From JBCCGG01 sp039029395 (GTDB lineage Bacteria; Pseudomonadota; Alphaproteobacteria; Kiloniellales; JAKSDN01): DNA of 64,000 bases. The notes below the pieces were generated by a model. It was given only the letters and a program-made list of their open reading frames with translations. It was not told the DNA's origin and searched no databases. The translations under genes and the position numbers were made by a program. Position 1 is the stretch's first letter. Each line of letters starts with the position of its first letter. Positions 35,076 through 44,175 of this stretch are shown here, piece by piece. The DNA lies in contig JBCCGG010000004.1 of assembly GCA_039029395.1 (NCBI GenBank), positions 62,001 to 126,000 on the forward strand, read 5' to 3'.

Positions 35076-36293
35076 TTAGCTGGCGAAAGCGACCGCGCGC
35101 GGCTTGTCGCGTAGCAGAAAAACCAGCAAGCCGGCCAGCACGGCGAGCCACAGGGAGGACCACCAGACCCAATCGTAATGGGCGTAAAGGTCGAACAGCA
35201 AGCCGCCGAAGTAGGCGCCCAGCGCGCCGCCGATCTGGTGCCCGGCGGAGATCATGCCGAAGGCCAGGCCCATGACCCTGAGGCCGATGTGGCTGGCGAC
35301 CAGGCTGGCGGTTACCGGGCTGGTAGAATAGTCGACCAAGCCGAAAAGAATCGCGAAAAGGAACAGCACCTCCAGATTCGCGCCGACCTGCACCAGGAGG
35401 ATGAAGGTCAGCCCGCGCACCAAGTAGATGCCGCCGAGCAAGAGCGGCCGGTTGACCCGGTCGGTCAGCCAGCCGACCAGGATCATGCCCACCAGGTTGA
35501 TCGCCGAGAGCACCCCGTAGGCGGTCGCCGAGGAGACCGGGCCGAAGCCGCAGAAGGAAGCATAGGGCAGAAAGTGCGTCTCGATCACGCCGGAGGTCGT
35601 GTAGCCGCAGAGAAAGAAGCTCCAGAACAGAATCTGAAAGGCCGGGCTTCTCAGGATTCCCTTAAGGTCTTCGGCCAGGCTGCCGTCCGCCTGATCCGCC
35701 GGGGCGGTGCCCCCCCGGCCGCGCGGAAACCAGCGCCAGATGAAGAGCATCATGATCAGCGCGGCAAGGCCCAACGCGACGAAGGCCCAGCGCCAGCTGT
35801 AGGCTGCCAGAAGCAGAGCCACCAGCGGCACGATAAGGAACTGCCCGGCGGTGGAACCCGAGGTCGCCAAGCCCATGGCCAGGCCCTGGTTGGCCTCGAA
35901 TTCCTGCTCAACCCCGGCCGAGACCACGTGGATCGCGACCAGCCCGAAGCCGGTCGCCGCAACCCCGCCGAAGGCCAGCAGAAAAGCGACGGGATTGCTG
36001 GTCGCAGCGGAAAGGAAACAGCCGGCTGCGAGCAAGCCCAGGCCCAGCACGATGACCGCGCGCGCCCCTTGCTTATCCACCAGGCGGCCGCCGAGCGGCG
36101 CCAGGACCGCGGTCATCATCAAGGCGGCGGCGACGATGCTCGAGGTGAAGCTGCGCGACCAGCCGAACTCGGCTTCCAGGTGGGGCATCACCAGTCCGAA
36201 GGCGGCTCGGGTGGAATAGGCCAGCGCCAGGGCCAGGAAGGAGAAGCCGACCAGGGCCCAAGGCCGCCAGGACTGTGGTGCGTAGATCGACAT
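35076..36293 (-). CDS. MFS transporter (monocarboxylate/OFA-like)
   Basis: A 405-residue, 12-helix MFS protein. It has FGWSRSFTSSIVAA in helix 1-2, GGRLVDKQGAR in loop 2-3 and GWLTDRVNRPLLL in loop 8-9, consistent with the oxalate/formate-antiporter or monocarboxylate branch. Divergent from the GlxA-type regulator gene across 42 bp, which suggests regulation by that protein. Substrate unknown. Confidence 0.82.
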   Translation of the reverse strand: MSIYAPQSWRPWALVGFSFLALALAYSTRAAFGLVMPHLEAEFGWSRSFTSSIVAAALMMTAVLAPLGGRLVDKQGARAVIVLGLGLLAAGCFLSAATSNPVAFLLAFGGVAATGFGLVAIHVVSAGVEQEFEANQGLAMGLATSGSTAGQFLIVPLVALLLAAYSWRWAFVALGLAALIMMLFIWRWFPRGRGGTAPADQADGSLAEDLKGILRSPAFQILFWSFFLCGYTTSGVIETHFLPYASFCGFGPVSSATAYGVLSAINLVGMILVGWLTDRVNRPLLLGGIYLVRGLTFILLVQVGANLEVLFLFAILFGLVDYSTSPVTASLVASHIGLRVMGLAFGMISAGHQIGGALGAYFGGLLFDLYAHYDWVWWSSLWLAVLAGLLVFLLRDKPRAVAFAS

Positions 36294-36335
36294 GAGGATG
36301 ATTTACTTCTTCGATCTGATGGCTTAAATGACAAT

Positions 36336-37355
36336 ATGGCTTCAATATCTGCCAATCGGAGTGAGACCCAAAGCGGCCCCAAGCGGGTCGTCATCGTGGT
36401 CTATCCGGGGGTCACCCTGCTCGACGCGGCCGGGCCGGCCCAGGTTTTCTCAAGCGCCAACAGCACGCTTTCGCTGGAGGGCCGGCCGCCGGCCTACGAG
36501 CTGGTTCTGGCCTCGCCGCTCGGCGGCGAGATCGCGACCGACACCGGCATCGTGCTGAAGAGCGTGACTCTGGAATCGGCCTCGAGGCAGCCCATCGACA
36601 CCATGATCGTCTCGGGCGGCGTCGGCGTGTTCGATCTGCTCGAGGAGCGGCGGCTGCTCGACTGGGTCGCGGCGCGCCATCGGGACTGCCGGCGCCTAGC
36701 GACCACCTGCATGGGCGCCTTCGTGACCGCCAAGGCGGGCCTGCTCAATGGTCACCGGGTCGCGACCCACTGGCGCTATGCCGAAAGGCTGCAGGGACAG
36801 CATCCCGAGGCCGAGGTCGAGAAGGACCCGCTGTTCGTGCGCAGCGGCAAGATCTGGTCGGCCGCCGGGGTCACTTCGGGCATCGACCTGGCGCTTGCCA
36901 TGGTCGAGGAGGACCACGACCACCGCATTGCCATGCAGGTCGCCCAGGCGCTCGTGGTGTTCTTTAAGCGGCCCGGCGGCCAGTCCCAGTTCAGCAACCT
37001 CCTGAACGCCCAGTCCCAGGACGAAGGCGGGCGTTTCGCAGAGCTGCACGCCTGGATCGCCGAGAACCTGAAGCGGGACTTGGGGGTCGAGGCCTTGGCG
37101 CAGCGGGTCGGCATGAGCCCACGCTCCTTCGCCCGCCACTACAAGCAGCTGACCGGCGTGACCCCGGCGCGCTCGGTCGAGATGATCCGGGTCGATCAGG
37201 CGAAACGCATGCTCGAGCTGGAGCCCAAGCTGCCGCTCGCCAAGATCGCCGCCAACAGCGGCCTGGTCGACGAGCAGCGCCTACGCCGGGCCTTCGTGCG
37301 CCACATGGGGATTTTGCCCCAGGACTACCGCACGCGATTTGGGGTGGGGGGCTAA
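36336..37355 (+). CDS. GlxA-family AraC regulator with DJ-1/PfpI domain
   Basis: 339 residues. An N-terminal DJ-1/PfpI-like amidotransferase domain (about 15-190) carries Cys125 in ATTCMGAFVTA. A C-terminal AraC double HTH follows (about 230-330; LAQRVGMSPRSFARHYKQ and the second helix pair in LAKIAANSG). GlxA-type proteins sense small amines or metabolites through the DJ-1 domain and activate catabolic genes. The neighbours suggest control of the divergent MFS transporter and perhaps the convergent amidinotransferase gene 7 bp away. The start at 36336 is the first ATG after the divergent promoter. Confidence 0.85.
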   Translation: MASISANRSETQSGPKRVVIVVYPGVTLLDAAGPAQVFSSANSTLSLEGRPPAYELVLASPLGGEIATDTGIVLKSVTLESASRQPIDTMIVSGGVGVFDLLEERRLLDWVAARHRDCRRLATTCMGAFVTAKAGLLNGHRVATHWRYAERLQGQHPEAEVEKDPLFVRSGKIWSAAGVTSGIDLALAMVEEDHDHRIAMQVAQALVVFFKRPGGQSQFSNLLNAQSQDEGGRFAELHAWIAENLKRDLGVEALAQRVGMSPRSFARHYKQLTGVTPARSVEMIRVDQAKRMLELEPKLPLAKIAANSGLVDEQRLRRAFVRHMGILPQDYRTRFGVGG

Positions 37356-37362
37356 GGCCGCC

Positions 37363-38358
37363 TCACGGCGCGCGCGACAGCGCCTGGGTCGAGCAGCAAA
37401 CGCTGCCGCCCCAGAAGCTGACCTGATCGTAGGGCAGCTGGATCGGCTCGACGCCGTGCCGGTCGAGCTGGTCGGCGATGCGGTTGAGCCCGGCGGGCAT
37501 GACGTAGCGCTTGTCGTCCAGGCTGACCCCGACCGTGGCGAAGGCCCGCGCCTCCTGCTCGGTCAGCTCGATGACCTGCCATTCGCCGAGCGGGCCGGGT
37601 AGCTGATCCTCGACCAGCTCGGGACGGTAGAGCATCAGAAGCCCCTCGCGCAGCAGGCAGGCGATGCCCAGGAGGTGCAGCACCGTGCCATTCATGGGCA
37701 CCGGATGAACCTGATAGCCATAGGGCTCCATGTAGCGCGCCAGCCACTCGGTGCCGGCGCGGTTGCTCGCGATGTCGGACTCGCCGACGTAGAGATGGCT
37801 GCCATAGCGTATGACGTCGCCGCCCTCCAGATAGGGGCCGGGCCCGCCGTTTGAGGGCGCGAAGGGCTGGGCCGCCGGCATGGCCACGTGGCGCGCCTCT
37901 GGGTCGCCATCGACCAGCGGCTGGACCAGGTCGCGCAGGGCGAAGACCTCCTTGCGCCGATAGGCCCGGCGGATGTTGAGCTCGATGTAGTGCTTGCCGA
38001 TCGTTATCACCGGGTCGGCCGGGTAGAGTAGGGAGGCGCCGGGCTGCGACTCCTCCAGGTAGCGCTTTTCCTCATCGCTGTAGGGGCGCGGACGCAAGAC
38101 TTCGATGCCGTTGCGCTCGTAAAGCGCGGCCAGGCTGTCGAGCTGCTCGGCGGTGCCTTCGTAGCGCTCCGGCATGACCTCCTTGATCGAGGTCGGCTTG
38201 CCGCCGGACGCGATCAGCGCATCGCGCACCTCGTCGTTGTAGTGATGGAGGGTCGGATTGTAGGGCGGCAAGGTCAGGTCGTCGGCGATCCCGACCACCG
38301 CGGTGCGCAAGGGATCGAAGTCGCTTCGGGTGCCGAAGGCCGGCAAGCTGTCTGTCAT
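37363..38358 (-). CDS. amidinotransferase/dimethylargininase-like enzyme
   Basis: 331 residues in the guanidino-group-modifying enzyme superfamily. Acidic GGDVIRYG (near residue 208), a His in GTVLHLLGIACL (near residue 245, as in dimethylargininases) and the C-terminal nucleophile pair Cys321-Cys322 in GGSVCCSTQ are all visible. Members hydrolyse or transfer amidino groups from arginine derivatives. Exact activity is open: DDAH-like hydrolase or amidinotransferase. The start at 38358 has GGAG upstream. It shares no gene order with arginine-deiminase operons. Confidence 0.78.
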   Translation of the reverse strand: MTDSLPAFGTRSDFDPLRTAVVGIADDLTLPPYNPTLHHYNDEVRDALIASGGKPTSIKEVMPERYEGTAEQLDSLAALYERNGIEVLRPRPYSDEEKRYLEESQPGASLLYPADPVITIGKHYIELNIRRAYRRKEVFALRDLVQPLVDGDPEARHVAMPAAQPFAPSNGGPGPYLEGGDVIRYGSHLYVGESDIASNRAGTEWLARYMEPYGYQVHPVPMNGTVLHLLGIACLLREGLLMLYRPELVEDQLPGPLGEWQVIELTEQEARAFATVGVSLDDKRYVMPAGLNRIADQLDRHGVEPIQLPYDQVSFWGGSVCCSTQALSRAP

Positions 38359-38588
38359 CGTCGAACGCTCCATGATCAACGCGAGGACGCTCCTCGTCTC
38401 GTCGGCGCCATACTGGCAAATTCGCACGCCTGTTCAAAGCGGTGATTGCGACGCCTTTGGGGTCCGGAGGCCGGGTCGGACGGCTTCTTCCAGTGCAAGT
38501 TCCTCACAAACATTTGGGATGCACCGCGAGGCGGCCCGCCTATAGTGAGCCGCCGAACCGGCGAGACCTTGAAGGAGTTCCCCACAGC

Positions 38589-39725
38589 ATGAGCGCCCTT
38601 TTCGAGCCCTTGAGCCTGCGCGGCGTGACCTTGAAGAACCGGATCGTGGTCTCGCCCATGAGCCAGTACCGGGCGAAAGAGGGCACCGCCAACCATTGGC
38701 ACATGGTCCACCTGGGGCGCTTTGCCTTGGGCGGCGCCGGACTGGTCTTCGCCGAGGCCACCGCGGTGACGCCCGAGGGCCGGCGCACGCCAGGCGACCT
38801 GGGGCTCTGGGAGGACGGCCAGATCGCGCCCCTGACGCCGATCGCCCAGTTCATCGCGGCCGAGGGCGCGGTGCCCGGCATTCAGATCGGCCACGCCGGG
38901 CGCAAGGCTTCTGAGCGCCGGCCCTGGCACGGCGAGACGCCGGTCACCGAGGAAGACATCGACCTGCGCGGCGAGGCGCCTTGGCCGGCGATCGCGCCCT
39001 CGCCGCTGGCCTACGCCGAGGGCTGGCCGACGCCAGAAGAGATGAGCGAGGCCGAGATCGATCGGGTGATTGCCGCCTTCGCTGCGGCCGCCAAGCGCGC
39101 CGCCGAGGCCGGATTCCGTGTGCTCGAGGTCTACGGCGCCCACGGCTTTCTGATTCACCAGTTTCTCTCGCCGCTCGCCAACCAGCGCGACGACCGCTGG
39201 GGTGGCGACGGGGCCGGGCGCCGGCGCTTCGCCGTGGCGGTGGCGCGGTCGATCCGGGCCCAATGGCCCGACGAGCTGCCGTTGGTTTTCCGCCTTTCGG
39301 CGACCGATTGGGTTGACGGCGGATTGGAGCTGGCCGACACGGTGGAGACCGCCCGGGCGCTGGCGGCCGAAGGGGTCGACGCGATCACCTGCTCCTCGGG
39401 CGGCATCGGCGGGCGCGAGCGGCCCAAGCGCATGACCATCGAGCAAGGCTTTCAGGTGCCTTTCGCCGAGACCATTCGCAGGGAGGCCGGGATCGCCACC
39501 ATGGCGGTCGGCTTCCTGTGGGATCCGGCGGCCTGCGAGGCGGTCGTGGCCGAGGGCCGGGCTGACCTGGTGGCGCTCGCCCGGGAGCTGCTCGACGACC
39601 CCAACTGGCCGCTTCACGCCGCCGCCCGCCTGGGCGCCGACCAGGCCCACGGGCTGTGGCCGCCCGAGATGGGCTGGTGGCTCATGAAGCGCGCACGCCT
39701 GATCGCCAAGCTTGGCCTGCGCTGA
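38589..39725 (+). CDS. NADH:flavin oxidoreductase, old yellow enzyme family
   Basis: A 378-residue TIM-barrel OYE of the YqjM-like class. The N-terminal FMN motif LKNRIVVSPMSQYRA is followed by IQIGHAGRKAS (substrate His) and the long strand VYGAHGFLIHQFLSP. RRFAVAVARSIR and a C-terminal phosphate site (AVGFLWDP, LVALARELLDDPNW) follow. It reduces alpha,beta-unsaturated carbonyls with NAD(P)H. Ribosome site GAAGGAG 10 nt upstream. The 230-bp gap to the divergent amidinotransferase gene holds the promoters. Confidence 0.9.
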   Translation: MSALFEPLSLRGVTLKNRIVVSPMSQYRAKEGTANHWHMVHLGRFALGGAGLVFAEATAVTPEGRRTPGDLGLWEDGQIAPLTPIAQFIAAEGAVPGIQIGHAGRKASERRPWHGETPVTEEDIDLRGEAPWPAIAPSPLAYAEGWPTPEEMSEAEIDRVIAAFAAAAKRAAEAGFRVLEVYGAHGFLIHQFLSPLANQRDDRWGGDGAGRRRFAVAVARSIRAQWPDELPLVFRLSATDWVDGGLELADTVETARALAAEGVDAITCSSGGIGGRERPKRMTIEQGFQVPFAETIRREAGIATMAVGFLWDPAACEAVVAEGRADLVALARELLDDPNWPLHAAARLGADQAHGLWPPEMGWWLMKRARLIAKLGLR

Positions 39726-39904
39726 AGGCAACCCTGATCCGCGATATTCGCCGGTTTCGTCTTCCGGTCGGCTCGGCTAACAGGAACACAGTTTCTCACA
39801 GAATAGAGATCGGGCGCGCCGGGCGATTCAAGATCGGGCCGGTAGCCCTATATGCACTGCGTCAACAAGCCCTGAAGGGTTCCACAGCGAGGACTGGAGC
39901 AGAC

Positions 39905-40810
39905 ATGGGCGCGCGATCCATGCGGGTGATCCTGAACGGAAGCAGGGCCCCGCGACGCTCAATAGACGTTGCCCTGGCGGCGATGCGCCACCGGGGACAC
40001 CAGATCGACGTGCGGGTAACCGGCCGCGGGGCCGGCGCCGCTGCGCTTGCCCGCGAAGCGGTCGAGGAGCGGATCGACGTGGTCGTCGCCGGCGGCGGCG
40101 ACGGCACGGTGAACGAGGTCGCCAACGGCATACTGGCGGCCAGCGACAACCCGCAGGTGACCATGGCGGTGCTGCCGCTCGGCTCCTCCAACGACTTCGC
40201 GCGTGGCTGCGAAGTGCCCTTGGATAACCCCACCAAGGCGCTCTATCTGGCCGCCACGGCCGAGCCTCGGGCGATCGATGTCGCCCGGGTCAACCAGGGT
40301 TACTTCCTCAACGCGGTGATCGGCGGCCTGGGCGCCGCCGCGACGTTCCGGACCTCGGAAAAGATGAAGCAAATGCTGGGCGGCGCGGCCTACAGCGTTT
40401 CGGGCTTTCTGAGCGCGCTTCGACCGTCCGCCTATCCGGTGCGCCTGCGCACCAGCGATGGGGTCGAGGAGTGGCCCATGACCTTCGTCGCCATCGCCAA
40501 CGGCAAGTGGGCCGGCGGCGTGCCGATCGCCCCGCGCGCCGCGCTCTGCGACGGGCTGCTCGACCTCCTGCTGGTGCCGGCGGTGTCGCTCGCCAAGTTG
40601 CCGGTACTCTTGCGCGATTTCCGCGCCGCCGGCCGCCGGGACCCGCTCTTCGTGCGCCGGCAGCAGCGCGAGTGGGTCGAGATCGACACCTTGGGCACGC
40701 TGCCGGTCAGCCCGGACGGCGAGCGCCTGGGCGACTCTAAACTGAGGATCGAGGTCTTGAAGCAGCGTCTGCCCTTCGCGCTGCCGCCGGCCTCGATGGT
40801 CTGCCAATGA
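39905..40810 (+). CDS. diacylglycerol-kinase-like lipid kinase (YegS type)
   Basis: 301 residues with the DAGK catalytic motif AGGGDGTVNEVANG (GGGDGT at 63-68) and LPLGSSNDFAR (near residue 92), plus the C-terminal PDGERL motif. Soluble bacterial members phosphorylate phosphatidylglycerol or diacylglycerol. Its stop overlaps the next start by 4 bp (ATGA), pairing it with a flippase-like membrane protein, so a joint role in lipid modification or transport is likely. The 179 bp before it hold no gene. Confidence 0.85.
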   Translation: MGARSMRVILNGSRAPRRSIDVALAAMRHRGHQIDVRVTGRGAGAAALAREAVEERIDVVVAGGGDGTVNEVANGILAASDNPQVTMAVLPLGSSNDFARGCEVPLDNPTKALYLAATAEPRAIDVARVNQGYFLNAVIGGLGAAATFRTSEKMKQMLGGAAYSVSGFLSALRPSAYPVRLRTSDGVEEWPMTFVAIANGKWAGGVPIAPRAALCDGLLDLLLVPAVSLAKLPVLLRDFRAAGRRDPLFVRRQQREWVEIDTLGTLPVSPDGERLGDSKLRIEVLKQRLPFALPPASMVCQ

Positions 40811-41796
40811 GCGCCCGCTGGAAACGCTGGGCCGGTCTCGCCACGACCCTGGGCCTTGCCCTGGCGGTCGGCCTGATTGCCTGGCAGGGGCTTGACGCGG
40901 TGACCGCCGTCTTGGCGGTCGGCGGCTGGAGCCTTGCGCTCCTGGTGCCCTATCAGATCGCGCCCATCGTCCTGGCTGCGCTCAGCTGGCGGCCGCTGCT
41001 TCGCCAAGCGCCGGCCGGCGGTCTGGGCGAGCTGTCGTTCGCCAGCTGGATCGGGCTGTCGGTCAACTGGCTGCTGCCGGCGGCGCAGATCGGCGGCGAC
41101 CTGGCGCGGGTCCGGCTCTTGGCCTTGGGCGGCGCCAGGGCCTCGGACGCCGGCGCCAGCGTGGTGGTCGACAAGACCGTCCAGGCGGTCGTTCAAGTCG
41201 CCTTCAGCTTGCTCGGCTTGGCCCTTTTGCTGGTACTGGTCGGCACCCACGATCTGGTGCTCTGGGGCGGCGGCTTCCTGCTGCTGCTGTCGGCCAGCCT
41301 CTATGTCTTCTACCGTTTGCAGCGGGCCGCGCCGGCCGGCCGCGCCATGGGGTTGGCCGCGCGCCTCTTGCCCGGTTCCTCACTCGCCAAGGCGCTGCCC
41401 CACGGCGTCTCCTTCGACCAGGCGCTCGAGGCGATCTATCGCCGGCGCGGGGCACTCGCGCTCTCGGTGCTGTGGCGCCTGGGCGAGCGTTTCGCCAAGG
41501 CCGGCGAGGTCTGGCTCGCGTTGTGGCTGCTCGGACATCCGGTCAGCTTCGCGGAGGCGGTGGTGTTGGAAAGCCTGACCCAGGCGGCGCGCGCGGCGGC
41601 CTTTGCCGTGCCGGCCGGGCTCGGCGTCCAGGAAGGCGCCCTGGTGCTGGTCGGCAGCGCCCTGGGACTGAGCCCCAACGTGACCCTGGCCCTGTCGCTC
41701 GCCAAGCGCTTCCGCGAGCTCGTCGTCGGTCTGCCCGGCCTGATCGCCTGGCAGCGCCGGGAGCGGCGCCAACGGGCCGCGGCGGCGGCGGTCTAG
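40807..41796 (+). CDS. flippase-like polytopic membrane protein (LPG-synthase TM region, UPF0104)
   Basis: A 329-residue membrane protein with about eight hydrophobic helices of the lysylphosphatidylglycerol-synthase TM-region family. A central segment reads NWLLPAAQIGGDLARVRLL, followed by ASVVVDKTVQ, and a C-terminal half has VPAGLGVQEGALV. Such proteins flip or shield lipids. Translationally coupled to the upstream lipid kinase. Overlaps the convergent GT-C gene by 4 bp. Confidence 0.8.
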   Translation: MSARWKRWAGLATTLGLALAVGLIAWQGLDAVTAVLAVGGWSLALLVPYQIAPIVLAALSWRPLLRQAPAGGLGELSFASWIGLSVNWLLPAAQIGGDLARVRLLALGGARASDAGASVVVDKTVQAVVQVAFSLLGLALLLVLVGTHDLVLWGGGFLLLLSASLYVFYRLQRAAPAGRAMGLAARLLPGSSLAKALPHGVSFDQALEAIYRRRGALALSVLWRLGERFAKAGEVWLALWLLGHPVSFAEAVVLESLTQAARAAAFAVPAGLGVQEGALVLVGSALGLSPNVTLALSLAKRFRELVVGLPGLIAWQRRERRQRAAAAAV

Positions 41797-43178
41797 CGAG
41801 CGGCCGCAGCGGCGCCTGGGCGCTCTCTCAACAGGAACGCCCAGGCGAGCAGCAGGAAAACCGGCGTGAACTCGAACCAGACGACGATCGTCTGGAACGC
41901 GTCTCCTTCCTCGAAGTAAAAGCGCAGGTAATAGAGCGGCAGCAGGGCGGTCAGCGCGAGCAGGCCGGTCACGGGGACGATCGCGAGCAGCGGCGCAATC
42001 CATAGAAAATACCAGGGATAACCGGTCGGACTGAGCAGGAAGAGGGTGGCCGTAACCGCGAGTGCCCGGGCGACCAGCGTGCGCCCGTCCGGCGCTGCCG
42101 TGCGGTTGAGGCCGAACGCCAAGGCGACCACCGCGATGCCGACCACCAGTCGCGCGAGGCGCCCGGCGTCCAGGTGCTCGGGCAGCAGCGCCGTTATGGC
42201 ACCGCGGATCAGGCCGAAAAGCGCGTCGTTGCGTTCCCAGCTCTGAGCATAGGCGATCAGGCCCGAGCCTCGGTCGAGCTGACTTGCCAAGAGCGGCCAG
42301 AACAGCAGGGCGGTGATCCCAGCGAAGAGCGCGCCCGCCGCGATCAATAGATGCCAGCGTCCGAGCAACGGGCGCAGCACGCTCGGCAGCAGCAGGGCCG
42401 GCCACAGCTTGACCCCGGCGGCCAACGCCAAGAGCCCGCTGGCCCAAAAAGCGCGGCCTCGCGCGGCGAGCAGCAGGGCGCCCAACAGGAAAGGCAGCAA
42501 CAGGCCGTCCATGTGGGCCGAGTTGATGCTCTCCTTGACCACGAGAGGATTCCACCAATAGAGCGCGGCCCAAAGCGGCGCGCGCGCGCACGCCTTGAGC
42601 AGGAGCAGCAGGAGACCGAGCGCGAGTCCCTCGGCGGCCAGCAGCACCAGGCGCAGGGCGGTGAGGCCGAAGGGCTCCAGCAAATGGGCGAGCGCGAAGG
42701 CACTCTGGGCCACGGTGGGATAGATCGTGCGCAGGTGAGGGTAGTTGATCTGCTCGAGCAGCGGCCCCGCGGCCTTACCCAGGGCTCGCCAGGCTTCGGG
42801 CGCCTGGCCGGCCAGCACCTCAGCGGGCGCCACCGCGAAGGGATTGAGCCCGGCGGCGAGCGCCGCGCCGTCCCACAGGTAGCGAAAATAGTCGATCTCC
42901 AGAATCGGCGCAGAGCCCAGCAGGATCAGGCGCATCAGGAGGCCGACCGCGACCATGGCCCACAGGGCGCCAACGGTCGGTCGGGCGCGGACGAGCGCCC
43001 AAGGCAGGGCCATGAAAACCAGGCCGGCCGTCATCATGAGGCCGACCAGGCTCGGAATGGGGTCTAGCGGAAACGGCCAGGCGGTGACACGGGAAAACGC
43101 CGTGAGCGCCGCGGCGTAGAGAAGCAGGACGGCCGCGACGGCCCAGAGCGGTCCTGTTGCCCGGCTAACTGCCGCCAC
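41793..43178 (-). CDS. GT-C family glycosyltransferase
   Basis: 461 residues, very hydrophobic, with about ten to twelve helices. The first external loop carries the GT-C acidic motif in EIDYFRYLWDG (near residue 95), and later FLLSPTGYPWYFLWI resembles mannosyltransferase helices. GT-C enzymes use polyprenyl-phosphate sugars at the membrane outer face. Its 5' end overlaps the upstream DUF547 gene by 14 bp, indicating one transcript. Acceptor unknown. Confidence 0.8.
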   Translation of the reverse strand: MAAVSRATGPLWAVAAVLLLYAAALTAFSRVTAWPFPLDPIPSLVGLMMTAGLVFMALPWALVRARPTVGALWAMVAVGLLMRLILLGSAPILEIDYFRYLWDGAALAAGLNPFAVAPAEVLAGQAPEAWRALGKAAGPLLEQINYPHLRTIYPTVAQSAFALAHLLEPFGLTALRLVLLAAEGLALGLLLLLLKACARAPLWAALYWWNPLVVKESINSAHMDGLLLPFLLGALLLAARGRAFWASGLLALAAGVKLWPALLLPSVLRPLLGRWHLLIAAGALFAGITALLFWPLLASQLDRGSGLIAYAQSWERNDALFGLIRGAITALLPEHLDAGRLARLVVGIAVVALAFGLNRTAAPDGRTLVARALAVTATLFLLSPTGYPWYFLWIAPLLAIVPVTGLLALTALLPLYYLRFYFEEGDAFQTIVVWFEFTPVFLLLAWAFLLRERPGAAAAAR

Positions 43179-44082
43179 CGCTGAAGGTGCGGCCCGTGCC
43201 GCTGTTCGAGCGCACGGTTCTGGCCGGCGCCGCGTCGTTCAGCGCCCAGTCGTAGCCGTCGCCCGAGACCTCGTCGATTTGGGCCAAATAGCTGGCCAGA
43301 TCCGGGTTGGCATACTTCTTCAGGTGCGCGACCACGCCGCCGTCAACGGCGAAGTCCTCTTCGAACCAATTGTAGATGCTCGAAACATAGAGCTTGCCGC
43401 CGCGGATCTGTGCGCCGCGCGGGTCGTTGACGTAGTTGCGCGCACCGGCGGTGAGGTAGGCCTCGGCATTGTCGGCGGTAACCGCCTGCTTGACCAGGTC
43501 AGGGCAACCGATCGAGGCGCAGTTGACCGCATAGTGGATCCGCGGATCCTGCCAGATCGGGCGCAGGATGCGGTGCTCGATGTCGTCCAGGGAGACGTCC
43601 TCGCCCTCGATCGTCACCAGCTTCTTGCCCCAGGGGCCGTCGGCGAACCAGCCCGGCGAGATGTCGATGTCCCGGATGCCCTTCACCGGGTAGTGGTCGA
43701 GCACCACATTGACCGTGAGCGCGTTGTAGAGATTGATCCAATAGGCGAACTGTTCCGGCCGGTTGTAGGTGCTGATCGGCAGGGCCGCCAGGCCGTCGAT
43801 GTAGCCCTGCAGGGCACGGGCGTCGGCCCGCGAGACCTTTCCGTAGGCGACCAGGTTGGCCCGGCCGGGCCGCTCGGTGACGTAGCGCTTGAGGAAGCGG
43901 TCCCAGGCGCGGTGGTCGATCGTGGTCTGGGCATTGGCGTCGTGGGTGCTCCAGCGCGCCCAAAGCTCGGCGCTGGGCGCGGCTTGGGATGCCTGGACAA
44001 GGCCCATAGAGACCGCGGCCAGGGCCGTGAGCGCGAGCAGGGCCCGGCGCGCGATGGAAAAGCTAACGGGAAACTTCGGCAT
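43165..44082 (-). CDS. exported DUF547 protein
   Basis: 305 residues. A signal peptide is visible (RRALLALTALAAVSMGLVQA, cut near residue 34). The DUF547 core follows, with FAYWINLYNALTV near residue 110, VKGIRDID, and HYAVNCASIGCPDL (near residue 195) where the Cys residues cluster. DUF547 proteins belong to the papain/transglutaminase-like fold by comparison; activity is not established here. Cotranscribed with the GT-C gene by overlap. Confidence 0.82.
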   Translation of the reverse strand: MPKFPVSFSIARRALLALTALAAVSMGLVQASQAAPSAELWARWSTHDANAQTTIDHRAWDRFLKRYVTERPGRANLVAYGKVSRADARALQGYIDGLAALPISTYNRPEQFAYWINLYNALTVNVVLDHYPVKGIRDIDISPGWFADGPWGKKLVTIEGEDVSLDDIEHRILRPIWQDPRIHYAVNCASIGCPDLVKQAVTADNAEAYLTAGARNYVNDPRGAQIRGGKLYVSSIYNWFEEDFAVDGGVVAHLKKYANPDLASYLAQIDEVSGDGYDWALNDAAPARTVRSNSGTGRTFSGGGS

Positions 44083-44175
44083 GTTCGACGATCCTCCTGG
44101 CCGGACGCTCGGATGGCGCCACGTGCTAGGAGGTCATATCGGGTCCCGTGCCCGGCAAGGGGAACTCAAGCGTCT

